From the NCBI GenBank assembly GCA_018398585.1, contig JAGTTD010000024.1, positions 8,398,071 through 8,462,070 of the forward strand: 64,000 bases of DNA. The letters run 5' to 3'. The stretch is from Simmondsia chinensis (lineage: Eukaryota > Streptophyta > Magnoliopsida > Caryophyllales > Simmondsiaceae). The position numbers and the translations under genes were made by a program. Positions 22,529-34,587 of the stretch are shown here, piece by piece (position 1 is the first letter of the stretch; every line of letters begins with the position of its first letter). The notes below the pieces were generated by a model. The model made no database searches and was not told the origin of the DNA. It saw only the letters and a list, made by a program, of their open reading frames with translations.

Positions 22529-23720
22529 ATGGCTAATAATACTGGAAATGATAATGAAAGCACCTTATAAGATTATGTTGTACCTACTGTTGGAGGGTGC
22601 ACTTCCAGCATTCGACGTCTACCAATTCAAGCAAAAAATTTTGAAATTAAACCAGCTATTATACAAATGATTCAACATATTGTTCAATTTGGCGGTCTAC
22701 CCAGTGAAGACCCAAACCTGCATATTGCTAACTTTTTAGAGATATGCGATACCTTTAAGCATAATGGTTTCAGCGATAATGCCATTTGCTTAAGGCTATT
22801 TTCGTTCTCACTAAGAGACAAAGCTAAAGCGTGGTCAATGTCACTACCACTAGGAACTATCACCACTTGGGATGATTTGGCTCAAAATTTTCTAGCTAAA
22901 TACTTTCCACCAGCCAAATCAGCTAAGATGAGGAATGACATTACCTCGTTTGTGCAATACGATACGGAATGTTTGTATGAAGCGTGGGAATGTTATAAAG
23001 AACTTTTGAGAAGGTGCCCACATTATGGTTTGCAAGTTTGGATGCAAGTCCAAACTTTTTACAATGGGTTGGCACGTAATACTCAAATGATGGTAGACAC
23101 GGCTGCGCGAGGATCCCTAAATCACAAAACCCCAGATGAACCGCATAAATGACTAGAAGTAATATATAGCAACAACTATGCAAGGGCAACTGAGCAAAAG
23201 AAACTTGTGGGTATGTACGAGCTGGATGCAATAACAAAGTTAACCGCCCAGGTTTCAATGCTTCAAAAACAGATAGGTAACATGAATGTGAATGCCATAA
23301 ATTCTCCTGTGCTAATGTGTGAATTTTGTGCAGGGAATCATCCTAGCATAGAGTGCCAAACAGGGGATCCTTTCGCCCCATCAAGCCACGAACAAGCTAA
23401 TTTTGATTCAAATTTTCACAAACAACAAAATAATCCCTATTCCATCACTTATAATCCCCGGTGGAGAAACCATCCAAATTTTTCGTGGAATAATCAAGGG
23501 ATTCAAAAACAACCTTTTTAACCTCCAGAAAGAAAAACTGATCTCGAAGATTTTTTCAGAAGTTTTATGCAAAAAACACAAACAAATCTTCAAAATCAAG
23601 AAGCTTCAATTAGAAACCTCGAGACCCAAGTCGAACAAATTTCAAAAGAACTCTTTGAAAGATTCAAGGTTCGTTGCCTAGTAACATAATCACTAACCCA
23701 CGTGAGCACGTCCAAGCAAC
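22529..23720 (+). pseudogene. Gypsy gag
   Basis: An ATG at 22,529 opens a frame that meets a stop after 13 codons and then continues as the long open stretch 22,667-23,152. This part has the retrotransposon gag core (VQFGGLPSEDPNLHIANFLE, then LFSFSLRDKAKAW, then NFLAKYFPPAKSAKMR, then YNGLA). After a further stop the frame resumes with EFCAGNHPSIEC, a reduced zinc-knuckle-like segment of the CxxC...HxxxxC kind (23,317-23,350). Gag forms the particle and binds the RNA. The stops are of the CAA-to-TAA or TGG-to-TAG kind, as expected from cytosine deamination. The 5' untranslated region 21,840-22,528 is T-rich and non-coding. Confidence 0.85.
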
Positions 23721-23769
23721 TGAATTAAGAAGCGGGAAAACTCTGAATGAACCAACTTCGGTAACCAAG

Positions 23770-24720
23770 ACCACACAAAATGAGCAACCCATAATTGACC
23801 TGTCCATAGATATTAATCAAGAAATTGAAAATGAGAAAGGGAAAAAAGTCCAAAATGAAGACGAACCAAAAAGGGCTGAACCCCAGCCCTACAAACCAAA
23901 AGTCCCCTTCCCTCAACATTTGAAATAGACAAAAGCAGACGAACAATTTGCTAAATTTTTGAAAATTTTCAAAAAGTTACACATTAATGTCCCTTTGTTT
24001 AACATGTTAGAATAGATGCCCAAAAATACAAAATTCATGAAAGAAATCATGTCTAACAAAAGGAAGTTGGGAGAGTTCGAAACAGTGGCACTGACTGAGG
24101 AATGCAGTGCCATACTACAAAAGAAGTTGACTCCCAAGCTAAAAGATCCAGGGAGTTTGGCAATACCTTGCACCATTGGTTCCATTAGTTTTGATAAGGT
24201 TTTGTGTGATTTAGGTGAAAGTATAAATTTAATGCCTCTCTCTGTGTTCAGGAAGCTTGGCTTAGGAGAAGTGAAGCCTACCACTATATCTCTCCAACTT
24301 GCGGACAAATCAATCAAGTATCCCAGACATGTAATTGAAGATGTCTTAGTGAAGGTTGACAAATTCATCTTTCCCGTTGATTTCATAGTGCTTGATATGG
24401 AAGAGGATCATGAGATACCTCTTATTCTAGGCCGACCCTTCCTTGCTACAGGAAGGATCCTAATAGACGTGCAACAAGGGAAACTTATCTTAAGGGTGCA
24501 AGATGAACAGGTGACCTTCAATGTTTTTAATGCTGTACAATTTCCATCTAACATGGATTATTGTTTTGAGGTTGATATTGTAGACGAGTTGGTAGCTGAG
24601 ACATTCAGGGCCACATTTCCTAAGTTACCCCTTGAAGCGTGTCTAACAAACAGAGAACGAGTTGATAAGGGAATGTGCCCAATACCTGGAGAGCTGCGAA
24701 TCTTTCGATTAGCACTATGA
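23770..24720 (+). pseudogene. Gypsy protease region
   Basis: An open frame of 234 codons (24,016-24,720) holds a retropepsin-like fold: IPCTIGSISFDKVLCDLGES (active-site Asp in D-L-G), then INLMPLSVFRKLGLG, then ADKSIKYPRHVIEDVLVKV, then DFIVLDMEEDHEIPLILGRP, then GRILIDVQQG. This matches the Athila/Tat protease block, where DLGAS replaces the commoner DTGA. The frame directly upstream (23,674-23,928) is a Lys/Glu-rich linker. This open block is the best-preserved part of the element. Confidence 0.85.
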
Positions 24721-24727
24721 AACAAAA

Positions 24728-26410
24728 GTGGAAGACATTCAAGCAATCGAAACTCAACAGAGAATGGAAGAAGACGAACCTCTAAATCTAGAGCTTAAGC
24801 CATTGCCACCTCATCTCAAATATGCCTATCCTGGTAATTCTAACACTTATCCTATTATTATTAATGCCTCATTGAATAATGTTGAGCAGGAAAAGTTGCT
24901 TAGAGCTCTAAGAAAGCATCAATCAGCAATCAGATGGACCCTTTCTGATAACAAGGGAATTACCCCTTCCATATGCATGCACAAAATTCTCATAGAGGAT
25001 AGTTTCAAACCTATCGTGCAACCCCAACAGCGGTTAAACCTTGCCATGAAAGAGGTGGTAAGAAAAGAAGTTGTCAAGTTATTAGATGCAAGGGTCATTT
25101 ATTCTATATCTGATAGTCCATGGGTAAGCTCAGTTCAACTAGTTCCAAAGAAAGGGGGAATAACCGTAGTAGAAAATGAGAACAATGAGCTCATCCCTAC
25201 TAGGACTATTACAGGATGGAGGGTGTGTATAGATTATCGAAAACTGAATGATGCGACCCGAAAAGACCATTTTCCCTTACCATTCATTGATCAAATGTTA
25301 GAAAAACTGGCGGGTCATTCGTATTACTGTTTCCTTGATGGGTATTTTGGGTAGAATCAAATTGCCATAGCCCTGGAAGATCAGGAAAAGACCACTTTCA
25401 CTTGTCCTTATGGTACCTTTGCCTAGAGGAGAATGCCTTTTGTGTTATATAATACTCTTGCGACTTTTCAAAGATGTATGAGGGCAATCTTCAGTGATAT
25501 GGTGGAGAATTTTATAGCAGTATTTATGAATGATTTTTCAGTCTTTGGGGCCTCATTTGATGATTTTTTAGCTAACCTCTCCATGGTTTTACAAAGATGA
25601 ACTGACACTAATCTTGTTTTGAATTGAGAGAAATGTGAAGGAATTGTGTTAGGGCATATGATTTCAAAAAGAGGAATTGAGGTTGATGGAGCAAACACAG
25701 GAGTGATAGTGCGATTACCGCCCCCTACTGATGTTAAAGGCATTCGGAGTTTCTTAGGACATGTAGGGTTCTACAGAAGGTTCATTAAGGATTTCTCTAA
25801 GATCGCTAAGCCTCTTTGCAATTTATTGATGAAAGATATCTCTTTTAACTTTGATAGTGACTGCATGCATGCCTTTGAAACCTTGAAGAAAAAACTAGTG
25901 TCAGCACCAATAATTGTAGCACCCGATTGGACCTTATACTTTGAACTTATGTGCGATGCTAGTGATTATGCTGTGTAGGTCGTGGTAGGACAAAGAAGGA
26001 ACACAAATTTTCATGTAATTTACTATGCTAGTTAAACTTTGACAGATGCACAGATTAACTATGCTACCACTGAAAAAGAATTACTAGTTGTAGTGTTTGC
26101 ATTTGATAAATTTAGTTCCTACCTGCTCAATTCAAAGGTAATTGTTTACGCTAACCATTCTGCTTTGAAATACCTTTTTGTAAAATAGGATACAAGACCG
26201 AGACTGATTAGATGGATTCTATTGCTTCAGGAATTTGATTTAGAAATCCGGGATAAAAAGGGTACAGAAAATGTTGTGGTAGATCATCTGTCATGTCTCG
26301 AACGAGAGGATGAAGGTCCTTCTATCAACGAAAAATTCCTGGATGAAAGTCTTATGATGGTAAGCGAGAATCCTAATTGTCCATGGTATGCTAACAGTGT
26401 TAACTAATTG
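24728..26410 (+). pseudogene. Gypsy reverse transcriptase and RNase H
   Basis: RT starts with the block SIRWTLSDNKGITPSICMHK and KEVVKLLDARVIYSISDSPW, then VQLVPKKGGIT and WRVCIDYRKLNDATRKDHFP. A stop at about 25,352 interrupts the GYFG / NQI stretch. The catalytic box, normally YxDD, reads FMND at about 25,525, so its first Asp is lost. RT then continues with GHMISKRGIEVDGA and GHVGFYRRFIKDFSKIAKPL. RNase H follows (about 25,910-26,290) with FELMCDASDYAV, a stop, then NYATTEKELL and DHLSCLERE. Stops and the altered box make it inactive. Confidence 0.87.
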
Positions 26411-26499
26411 GTTGCACAGGAATTGCCCAAGGACAAATCCTATCAACAAAAAAAGAAGTTCTTCGCTAACTTAAAGCATTATTTTTAGAAAGAACCATT

Positions 26500-27680
26500 A
26501 TTATATAAGCATTGTGCAGACCAGATTATCAGAAGATGTGTACCTGAGGAGGAAATGGAGAACATTCTACGCCACTGTCACTCTCTTGAAACTAGTGGCC
26601 ATCATGGTGAGACAAAAACTACAGCTATGGTTTTACAATCTGGGTTTTATTGGCCTACACTCTTTAAAGATGCTTTTAAATTTGTTAGTAAATGTGATAG
26701 ATGTCAAAGGACAGGTAACATCTCAAAGAAATATGAAATGCCCCTAAACAACATTTTGGTTGTTGAATTATTTGACGTTTGGGGGATTGATTTCATGGGT
26801 CCTTTCCCCTTATCATTTTCTAACATATTTATTTTGGTTGCTGTAGATTATGTGTCAAAATGGGTCGAAGCAACTGCTTTTCCGACCAATGATGCTAGAG
26901 TTATAGTAAACTTTGTTAGAAAAAATATATTTTCTCGGTTTAGAACTCCTAGAGCAATTATAAGTAATGGCGGAAAAAAATTTCGTGACTGCCAACTTAA
27001 AGCTTTATTGAATGAGTATGGAGTTACACACTATGTGGGTGCTCCATATCATCCTCAAACAAGTAGACGAGTGGAAATTTTAAACCGAGAATTGAAAGTT
27101 ATTCTTGAAAAAATAGTTAGTGCCTCTAGAAAGGATTGGTAAAAAAGTTAGATGACACACTTTGGGCATATATAACAGCATTCAAAACACCTATTAGAAT
27201 GTCTCCATATCGACTGGTTTATGGCAAGGCATGTTATTTACTAGTAGAATTGGAACACAAAGCTTACTCGGCCACAAAAACCTTAAACTTCAATTTAGCA
27301 ACTGCAGGCGAAAAGAGGTTGCTACAAATCAACGGGATGGATGAGTTCAGAAATGAGGCTTATGAAAATGCTCAAATTTACAAAGACCGAACCAAAAGAT
27401 GGCAGGACGAGGACATTCTGAACAAAGAGTTCGTAGTGGGACAAAAAGTTCTACTGTTTAACTCCCGCTTACGACTTTTCCCAGGAAAGCCGCGCTCTTG
27501 ATGGTCAGGACCCTTTATTATAACCCGTGTTTTTCCATATGGCACGGATGAGATTCAGGATGAGAAAGAGGGTACTGTCAAAGTCAATGGGCAAAGACTG
27601 GAACCTTACATTGATGGAGAGCTCGAGCCTCAGAAAACTTCCATTCATCTCAACAATGTCGAATAATCCACTCAGAAAGT
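26500..27680 (+). pseudogene. Gypsy integrase
   Basis: The zinc-binding HHCC part ([16 protein letters not shown], then [13 protein letters not shown]) is followed by the catalytic core: [11 protein letters not shown] (first Asp present), then [13 protein letters not shown] where the second catalytic Asp is Asn, then [20 protein letters not shown] with the Glu retained. A frame change at about 27,140 leads into the C-terminal part (27,136-27,501) with [20 protein letters not shown] and [18 protein letters not shown]. The loss of the second Asp would abolish strand transfer. Confidence 0.87.
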
Positions 27681-29194
27681 TAAGCTAATGACTATAACTA
27701 AAGCGCTTCTTAGGAGGCAACCCAAGTGTTTCTATCCTTATTTATCTTATTTTTCCTTTCGTTATTTTTTATTGTCTCATGTTTATGTATATTTTTGTTT
27801 AAACAGGTATTTTACAATAAGTTTGGGGTATCAAGATGTCAACATACACCATCAACAAGCAATCCTCAAACCTAGAAAGTATCTCTCGCCTCACTTAAAC
27901 TTTGTAGTTTTTTTTAACATTAAGAACAATGTTAACTCTAAGTTTGGGGGTGGGAAAAGTAATTTTTAAAGTTTTGAAACTAAATTTTTTCGAAAAGTTT
28001 TCCTGTTTTATGCTTTAGAGTCGGCTTTAGGGCCTCTCAGAGTTTGGAGCCTTTGTATGGGGATGTAAATAGTGTCGACTAACAAAAAAAATTGTCTATT
28101 TTCTACAGTTCTAAAAAGATTGTCATGCTTTTTAGGCAATTTTTCTACTTTTTTTAGCTCGTTCGATTTAATTAAATTTGAATAACCTGATAATAAATTA
28201 TTTTTGTGTTCTAATTGCAAAACACGATCTAATCTAAGGCACTATCTTGATAAAACTATGGTGTTTGACTTCACTAGTCAGCATGACTGTTTTACTTTTC
28301 TTTCTAATTAAAAGATCCTCAAATTTGAATAGATTGAATTAAGATTATCATTTATATAATAGATTTTGAAGAGTTATGCCTAAGTCTAAATAAAAGAAAA
28401 ATAGAATAAAAATAGAGGGAGAGAATCACTAAGCACCGCTATCCTGTTAAAAACGTCTATCATTTGGATATGTGCTATGGTGTGATGGTTTCGTGCCTTG
28501 GTACCTCAAGCAAGTAGATCTGTAGGGGTGTTTCAACACCTGGTACCCTGGGCCAACTGGAACGGGAGCTGCCACATTGAAAGCTCGCTCCAAGGGGTAC
28601 TTAGAAAGCTAACAAGGAGCCAAGCACCAAAAAAAAAAAAAAAAAAAAAAAAAAAGAAGAAAGAAGAAGGGGAGCATCTCTAGCACTACTATCCCATATA
28701 AACAATTTTAAGATATGTGCTACCCATTAAGAGGGTGTCTCAGTGGTGGCTTCTCTTACTTATGGGCCATCGCCTAGGAGTCAGAGCTTAATTCTCACTG
28801 AAGATATACTCATGAGCCGAAATTGACTTGAGCAAATAAATTTCTCAGGAAAAAAAAAAGAAAAAAAATTAGTTTTGGGCATACTTAATAAGTCTTGTTA
28901 TGAGTGATATGATTTTTGTCCTCTATTCAGTTTGAACTTCTTGAGATTAGAAAGAATGAATAAACTTAATTTGCTTAGCTAACTTTTGAACTTGGTCACC
29001 AAGGTAATTGTCAGATTTTTCCTTAGAAAAGATAGTTTTGCCTTTAGAATCTTTAACCTTGATTCTCGGTCATTCTTTCCTAATAAAAGTGTACTAGCTT
29101 TAAATGGTGAAAGAATTCTTAAAAAGCATGAGATCCTGCGCCTTAATTTTCACCCTTGGTCAAGGATGAGCAAGATTTAAGTTTGGGGGTATTT
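27680..29194 (+). other. Non-coding region between integrase and 3' LTR of the gypsy element
   Basis: No env-like or other gene is supported. The region contains several TTTGGGGGT-like purine blocks (27,815; 27,945) before the true polypurine tract at 29,179-29,190, and an A run at 28,630-28,654. Confidence 0.7.
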
Positions 29195-30597
29195 TAATAA
29201 GTCTAATTTAGCATATAATTATGTAAATCATTTTTATTCATTTTTAACCATTTTTATCAAACTTCTATGCTTTTGCTCGGTTTTGCTCTTTTTCGCTCAA
29301 AAACACTCTTTTTTTTGTTGAATCTTGCTAGGTTTTATCATTAACATCAACAAATAAAAACAAGATACATCAAATAAATACAAAAAAATTAACAAAAATA
29401 CTTTCGCATAAAAAATCAGATTTTCAACTGCAAGCCTGCATTTGGGCGGCAGTTTTTGGGAATTCTTTAACTCAAAAACATTGTATATACATTATTCAAC
29501 ATCGCAACATGCTTTGGTGCAGGTTTGGGTGGTGGATGAAGGAAAAAATGCATAAAATAAAGCAAGATTTGGAAGTTGAAGAAGGGGTGGCAAGATTGGC
29601 AAATGAGGAAGAAGATTGAAGATAAATTTTCAAATTCTTTATTCACCCGTCAAACACTATAAATAGAAGCGTTTTGGGATGATTTAGCATCTCCTCACTC
29701 AAAAAAATACAAAGAAAATAGAAGGGGGGGGGGGGGGGGGGGGTGGTTGGCGGAGGAAAGAAGAAGGAGGAGGAAGAAAGAAGAAGGAGGAGGAAAGTTT
29801 GGTTTGTAATTTTGTATTTTTAGTGCTTTTCTATCCTTCTCTTCATTAAGTTCATGAATTTTGTGTTAAATATGTCTTATATTAAGTTTATCATGAACTA
29901 ATTTTGTTATTCCAAGGCTACGATGTAGCCTAAGTTGTCATATACGCTCATTTCTAATTCAACATATTCAATGTTTTGTTATTGCGTTGTTAAAGTGTTT
30001 ATCATTGTTCTTCATGAGTTTTAAATGCTTGATCACCATTTTAAGGCCTATAATGATTTATAATGAGTCAGAGAGAAGATTTATGATGATTGCTAAGGTG
30101 ATAAGCTCCACAAATTGAGCGAATGCTCGAAAGAGAATAACTAGATTTGTGTGGTTTTTAAGTGAAAATCATAGAGCCTTAAACTCTTTTCTTATTTAAA
30201 TTCATGCACGAGAGTGATGGGTTAATATGTAAAAGAGCATGCTTAATATTGCCCAAGAGAGAATATTTAGTAAATTAGGGTTTTCAACCATCAACACGTA
30301 ATAACAGCTTGAATAACGAATATAGAAAGGCGCATTGAAGCAACTGGGTGAAATCAGATGCCTTAGATATTATTAAATCATAAAAACTTCATGAAAATCA
30401 GTTAACATATTTTTTTTTTCTTTTTATTTTATTTTATTTCATATCAACATCTCAATTTTTGTTTTTTTCAAATAGCATCAAAGCTACAAGTTTCGGTACT
30501 CACTCAAACACAATCCTCGTGGGAACGATACTCTACTCATTCTTTATTACTTGATATGACTAGTGCACTTGCTAAAGCATACACAAAGTAAGCATCA
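29195..30597 (+). repeat. Gypsy 3' LTR, containing a 20-base poly-G tract
   Basis: It pairs with 20,404-21,815. At 29,724-29,743 it has a run of G where the 5' LTR has an A-rich stretch. It ends GTAAGCATCA, followed by the target duplication AGTAT. Confidence 0.92.
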
Positions 30598-30602
30598 AGT
30601 AT

Positions 30603-32030
30603 CCTCTCAAAATGTGAGGATACCCTACATAGAAAATACTATAGTCCATGTTTTCCTTAAGGTATTTCAGTACTCTGTACACTGCATGCCAATGTAACTT
30701 ACTCGAATTGCTAGTATACCTACTTAGTTTTCCAATAGCAGAGGCTATGTCAAGCCTAATGCCAGTCATGGCGTACATGAAACATCCAATGAGTAAGGCA
30801 TACTCCAATTGTGACGTTGGCACTCCCACATTTGGTACAAGTTTCACATTTGGGTCCAATGGAATGGACATTGGTGCACAAGCACCATAGTTGAATCTAT
30901 TCAACAAACTTTCTGTATAGTGAGACTGTGTCAAGGATATTATAATCAAGGATAACCTCAGCCTCACCTTAGTCTTCTCCACTTGTTCCAAGTCAGTACC
31001 AAATATCAACATGTCATCAACGTACAAACATATAATGACTCCTTTGCCATTATCGAATTTGCTATAGCCACATCTACTCGATACATTTATGATGAATCCA
31101 TTATTTAAAAAAACTTGATCAAATTTTTGGTGCCATTGTTTTGGGGCTTGCTTTAGCCCATATAAAGAATGTATGAGCTTACATACTTGTTCCATATACA
31201 CGTCCTCTTCTAGCTCAACATTTAGGAATGCCGCTTTGACATCCATTTGGTGAATCGTTAGCTTATAAATTGAGGCAAGAGCTGTTAGTACTCTTATTGC
31301 CAATATCCTTGCCACCGGGGCATACGTGTCGAAGTAGTCTAACCCATGTTTTTGGGTAAATGCTTTAGCCACCAATCGGGCTTTGAACTTGTCTGTAGTT
31401 CCATTGACTTTCATCTTCTTCTTGAAGATCCATTTACACCCAATAGGCTTGTTTCCTTGTGGAAGGTCCACTAAAACCCAGGTATTATTACCCATGATGG
31501 AATCCATCACATCATTTACCGCCTCTTGCCAAAAGGAGGCATCATGGGACCTCATAGCTCCATCAAACATTATGGGGTCCACTTCCATGACACAACAATA
31601 TGGAATTACAGGGTCCATATCATTACTCGAACCTTCTATCAAAAATGTGTAGAAGTCTGATTCGAAAGATTTCTCTTTCCTCGCTCTCTTACTCCTTCGG
31701 ATTTTCAGAGCATTCTCAAGGACTTCTTCCCTCTCATGATGATCACCATCATATGAAATTGGAATGTGATTTTCAACCGGTACATAATCCCTTGGTCTAG
31801 GAATAGAGGTAAACAGATTCTCATCAAAAATAGCATCTCTCGATTCTATAATTGTATTAGCATTAATATAGTCATTTGACTCAATTACATAGAACCGATA
31901 CGCTTTAGTATGTGGCACATATCCAACAAATATACAATCGATGCCTCTCTCACCTAACTTTTTATGTTTAGGTTCAAGGACTTTAACCACTGCCTTACAA
32001 CCCCACACTTTTAGATAGCTCAAATTTGGG
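30603..32030 (-). pseudogene. Copia integrase C-terminus, RT and start of RNase H, proximal to the gypsy insertion
   Basis: A long open frame (32,023 down to the junction) begins with the copia integrase tail MSYLKVWGCKAVVKVLEPKH, then CIFVGYVPHTKAYRFY. RT motifs follow: WVLVDLPQGNKPIGCKWIFK, KARLVAKAFTQKHGLDYFDT, KLTIHQMDVKAAFLN, IHSLYGLKQAPKQWHQKFDQ, and the catalytic box CLYVDDMLIFG intact. Between VYMEQ and VCKLIH, and again after the YVDD block, segments normally present are missing, so small in-frame deletions have occurred. The frame runs to YPHILRGY, the gypsy junction, and continues at 20,398. An intact YVDD with deletions suggests an old but slowly decaying copy. Confidence 0.87.
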
Positions 32031-32189
32031 GCTCATTTGTTCTAATGTCCATACAGATGTATTTTACTTTTCTTGTTTGGAACACGAGTTAACATATGAT
32101 AGGCCGTTAACATGGCCTCATCCCAAAATCTATCACTGAGACCGGAATAAGATAACATGGAATTCATCATCTCGGTTAGAGTCCAATTC

Positions 32190-32790
32190 TTCCGCTAAGC
32201 CACGCCATTTTGTTGTGGTGTATAAGGTGTTGTGACCTCATGTATAATACCCGTGGTCTTGAAATATTTGGGATCATAGTATTCCCCACCATGGTCTAAT
32301 CTAAGTCGTTTGAGAAAGATCTCACAGTGTAGTTCGGTTTCCGCTTTATATGCCTTAAACTTCTCTAGTGATTCATCTTTATGATTTGTAAGATACACAT
32401 AGCAAAACCTCGAACAATCATCAATGAAGGTTATAAAGTATTGTTTTTCTTCCTATGGTCGGAGTACTTTTAAAGTCACATAAATCACTATGTACAGAGC
32501 CAAGTAAATTTGTTTCTCTTCGAACCAATAGAAATGATAACCTCGTTATTTTCGTTAACATACACGTTTTACATTTATCATCCACTTTATCAATATGTGG
32601 TATCAACGATGAGTTTGCCATTTCATGCATCCTACGAAAGTTCACATGACCTAATCTTTGATGCCTTAAAAATGAAGAGTCAAGCATATAAACTGATCTA
32701 GCAATTTTATTATCAATATTTAATTTAAACATGCCATTGCATAGGTATCCCTTTCCAATAATGACCCCCCGAAAAAACAAACTTGTCAGC
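32190..32790 (-). pseudogene. Copia GAG-pre-integrase and integrase core
   Basis: On the minus strand the pre-integrase zinc region reads HQRLGHVNFRRMHEMA, then DDKCKTCMLTK (about 32,670-32,560). The core is in two frames, with SVHSDLCD near 32,475, LRLDHGGEYYDPKY near 32,290 and TPYTPQQNGVA near 32,210. The acidic residues at the first two positions are visible. A frameshift near 32,400 and a stop near 32,195 separate it from the downstream frame. Confidence 0.85.
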
Positions 32791-32799
32791 CTTGAAGAC

Positions 32800-33912
32800 T
32801 AACTTGAACTCGAACCTATTCAGTAGGCCACCAGACACAAGGTTCTTCTTTACATCTGGGGCGTAGCAGACATCAATTAAGGTAAGGGTTTTCCCGGAAG
32901 TGAAAAGTAAGTCAACTTTTCCCTTCCCCTTAACCGGTATGGTCCCTCCATTTCCCAAAACAACATAGTTCCGTTGTTTATGGGTTCAAAATCTTTGAAG
33001 AACCCCTTGTCTTTACACATAAGTTTCATGGCCCCCGAGTCAACCCACCTGGAGTCATCACTCTCCACTAGGTTGATCTTCGATATCATGGCCTCGAATC
33101 TATCATTCAAATTTTTGGTGCGATGATCAAACCCCTTGCCTTTCTTATTCTTAAGGCGGAAACAGTCCCTTCTTAGGTGACCGGGCTTCTGACACTCCCA
33201 ACAGACCAGTTTTGGCCTCTTGTCGTTTCGTTTCTTTTGGTAGTGTCTGGTTATCTTGGGTCCATTACTTGATTGACCTTCTTCTGTGACATTGATCTTT
33301 CCAACATCATCGGGGCGGTCTTTATTGTCGTCTTGCAACCTATACCCTTCCTCAATACGCAAGTGGTTAGCCAATTCTTCAATTGACATGTTTTCCTTCT
33401 TGTGTTTGAGACTTTTCTTAATGTCTCTCCATGAGAGCGAAAGTTTGTCAATCAACGAGGACACAACTATGGTGTTATCCATATTCATGCTATGTTGTTT
33501 AAAGTTATTCAAAATTCAATTTCTTGGAATTGCTCCATGACCGATGTTCATCAACCATCTTGTAATTATAAAATTGACTAACTAAAAATTTCTTACTTGT
33601 TATGTCCTCTGCCATGTACCATGCCTCTAGAGCATCCCACAATTCCTTTACGGTAGGCACGTTGGAGTAGGTGTCAAAGAGGGCATCGGTCATACCATTC
33701 AAGATGTGCCCTCTACAAATGTAATCATCATTCTCCCACTTCAACCAGTCTCGTTGCTAGGCCAATGTCTCCTCCTCCTGAGTAGTGGGTTCAAGGGCTG
33801 GTGTATTCAAAACATACACCACATTCAGTGTCTGCCATCAGCGAAAGTTCTCGCCATCAAATCGGTCCAACTTCACGAACTTGGCTCTCATTTCTCCCAA
33901 TGACGGAGCCAT
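32800..33912 (-). pseudogene. Copia gag and protease
   Basis: An ATG at 33,912 starts MAPSLGEMRAKFVKLDRFDG, the usual copia gag opening, with stops soon after. The gag core follows (KWENDDYICRGHILNGMTDA, then VPTVKELWDALEAWY), and after a frame change ELANHLRIEEG. The CCHC zinc knuckle CWECQKPGHLRRDC lies at about 33,165-33,207. The protease box appears as RWVDSGA at about 33,045, then about 32,958-32,780 as the C-terminal protease part (DVCYAPDVKKNLVSGGLL). Several frameshifts are present. Confidence 0.85.
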
Positions 33913-33951
33913 ATCAAACCAGATCACAAATCAGAAAATAAGTCTTCAGAT

Positions 33952-34582
33952 TGTTGGTGCAAACTCTCCAAACCTTGCAAATCGGGTATCTAAAGATCTC
34001 AAGTGTCGAGGCCGTGTGATCACTTTCCTTAAGATTTATTTCGGCGTGAAGTGAAGATGTGTAAGTGTAGAAATAGAAGAAATGTAGAGAATGATGTTTT
34101 TGCCAGAACTTTCACAAACAAACACAAGTGTTTCTTTTAGATCTTTCAATCTTTTCCTCTCAAAGTTCTTCGCAATCTTTTCATGTAATCTTTAAACACT
34201 TAAAGAGGGGAATCTATATGCCAAAAAAAATGAGAAAAAATCGGGCGAGTAATGGTCAAAACTGCCTTGTGTATCGACACACAGATCGACAGTCACATTA
34301 TTGTAATTCTTTGTGTTGAAGTGAGTGTCAACACACACCTTACTGTAAGCTTGTGTATCGACACACAGATCCAATGTGCCCACACATAGAACCTTCCCTG
34401 CACTTCTGTAAGACCTGTGTGCCGTCACACAGCTGTTTCACTTTGGTTTTGTAGGATTGTGTATCGACGCATGAGCCCTGTGTGTCAACACACACCCTAA
34501 ACATGTCAAATACACTTCAAACAACATTGTCACAAATCTCAAACACTTTATTATTAACACTTATTTTGAAAATACATCAATA
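33952..34582 (-). repeat. Copia 5' LTR (right copy) with GTCGAC-type palindromes
   Basis: It pairs with 18,576-19,352. In element sense it begins TATTGATGT (the expected TG start changed to TA) and ends CACCAACA. Palindromes of the GTATCGACACAC and GTGTCAACACAC type lie at 34,268-34,494, more decayed than in the left copy. No canonical tRNA-Met primer site follows it on the minus strand. Confidence 0.87.
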
Positions 34583-34587
34583 CTAGT

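Larger units (their letters stand above)
20399..30602 (+). mobile_element. Complete Ty3/gypsy (Athila/Tat-type) retrotransposon nested in copia, with AGTAT target duplications
   Basis: The element spans 20,404-30,597 (10,194 bp) between perfect AGTAT repeats (20,399-20,403 and 30,598-30,602). It has 1.4-kb LTRs, a tRNA-Asp type primer-binding site, gag, protease, RT, RNase H and integrase in gypsy order, and a polypurine tract AAGTTTGGGGG before the 3' LTR. A non-coding stretch of about 1.5 kb separates integrase from the 3' LTR, where Athila relatives may carry an env-like frame; none is visible here. Many in-frame stops and lost catalytic residues mean it is not autonomous. Confidence 0.93.
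18571..34587 (-). mobile_element. Ty1/copia retrotransposon (minus strand) split by a nested gypsy element, with CTAGT target duplications
   Basis: The element spans 18,576-34,582 between perfect 5-bp direct repeats CTAGT (18,571-18,575 and 34,583-34,587). Its LTRs are 18,576-19,352 (3' in element sense) and 33,952-34,582 (5'). Coding order on the minus strand is gag, protease, integrase, RT, RNase H, the diagnostic copia order. A 10.2-kb gypsy element sits in the RT/RNase H region. Without it and its AGTAT duplication the copia element would be about 5.8 kb. The reading frames carry stops and small deletions, so it is not autonomous. Confidence 0.92.

Noticed and set aside
27680..29180. An env-like third frame in the gypsy element
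   Set aside because: Only short frames without membrane segments or motifs are present.
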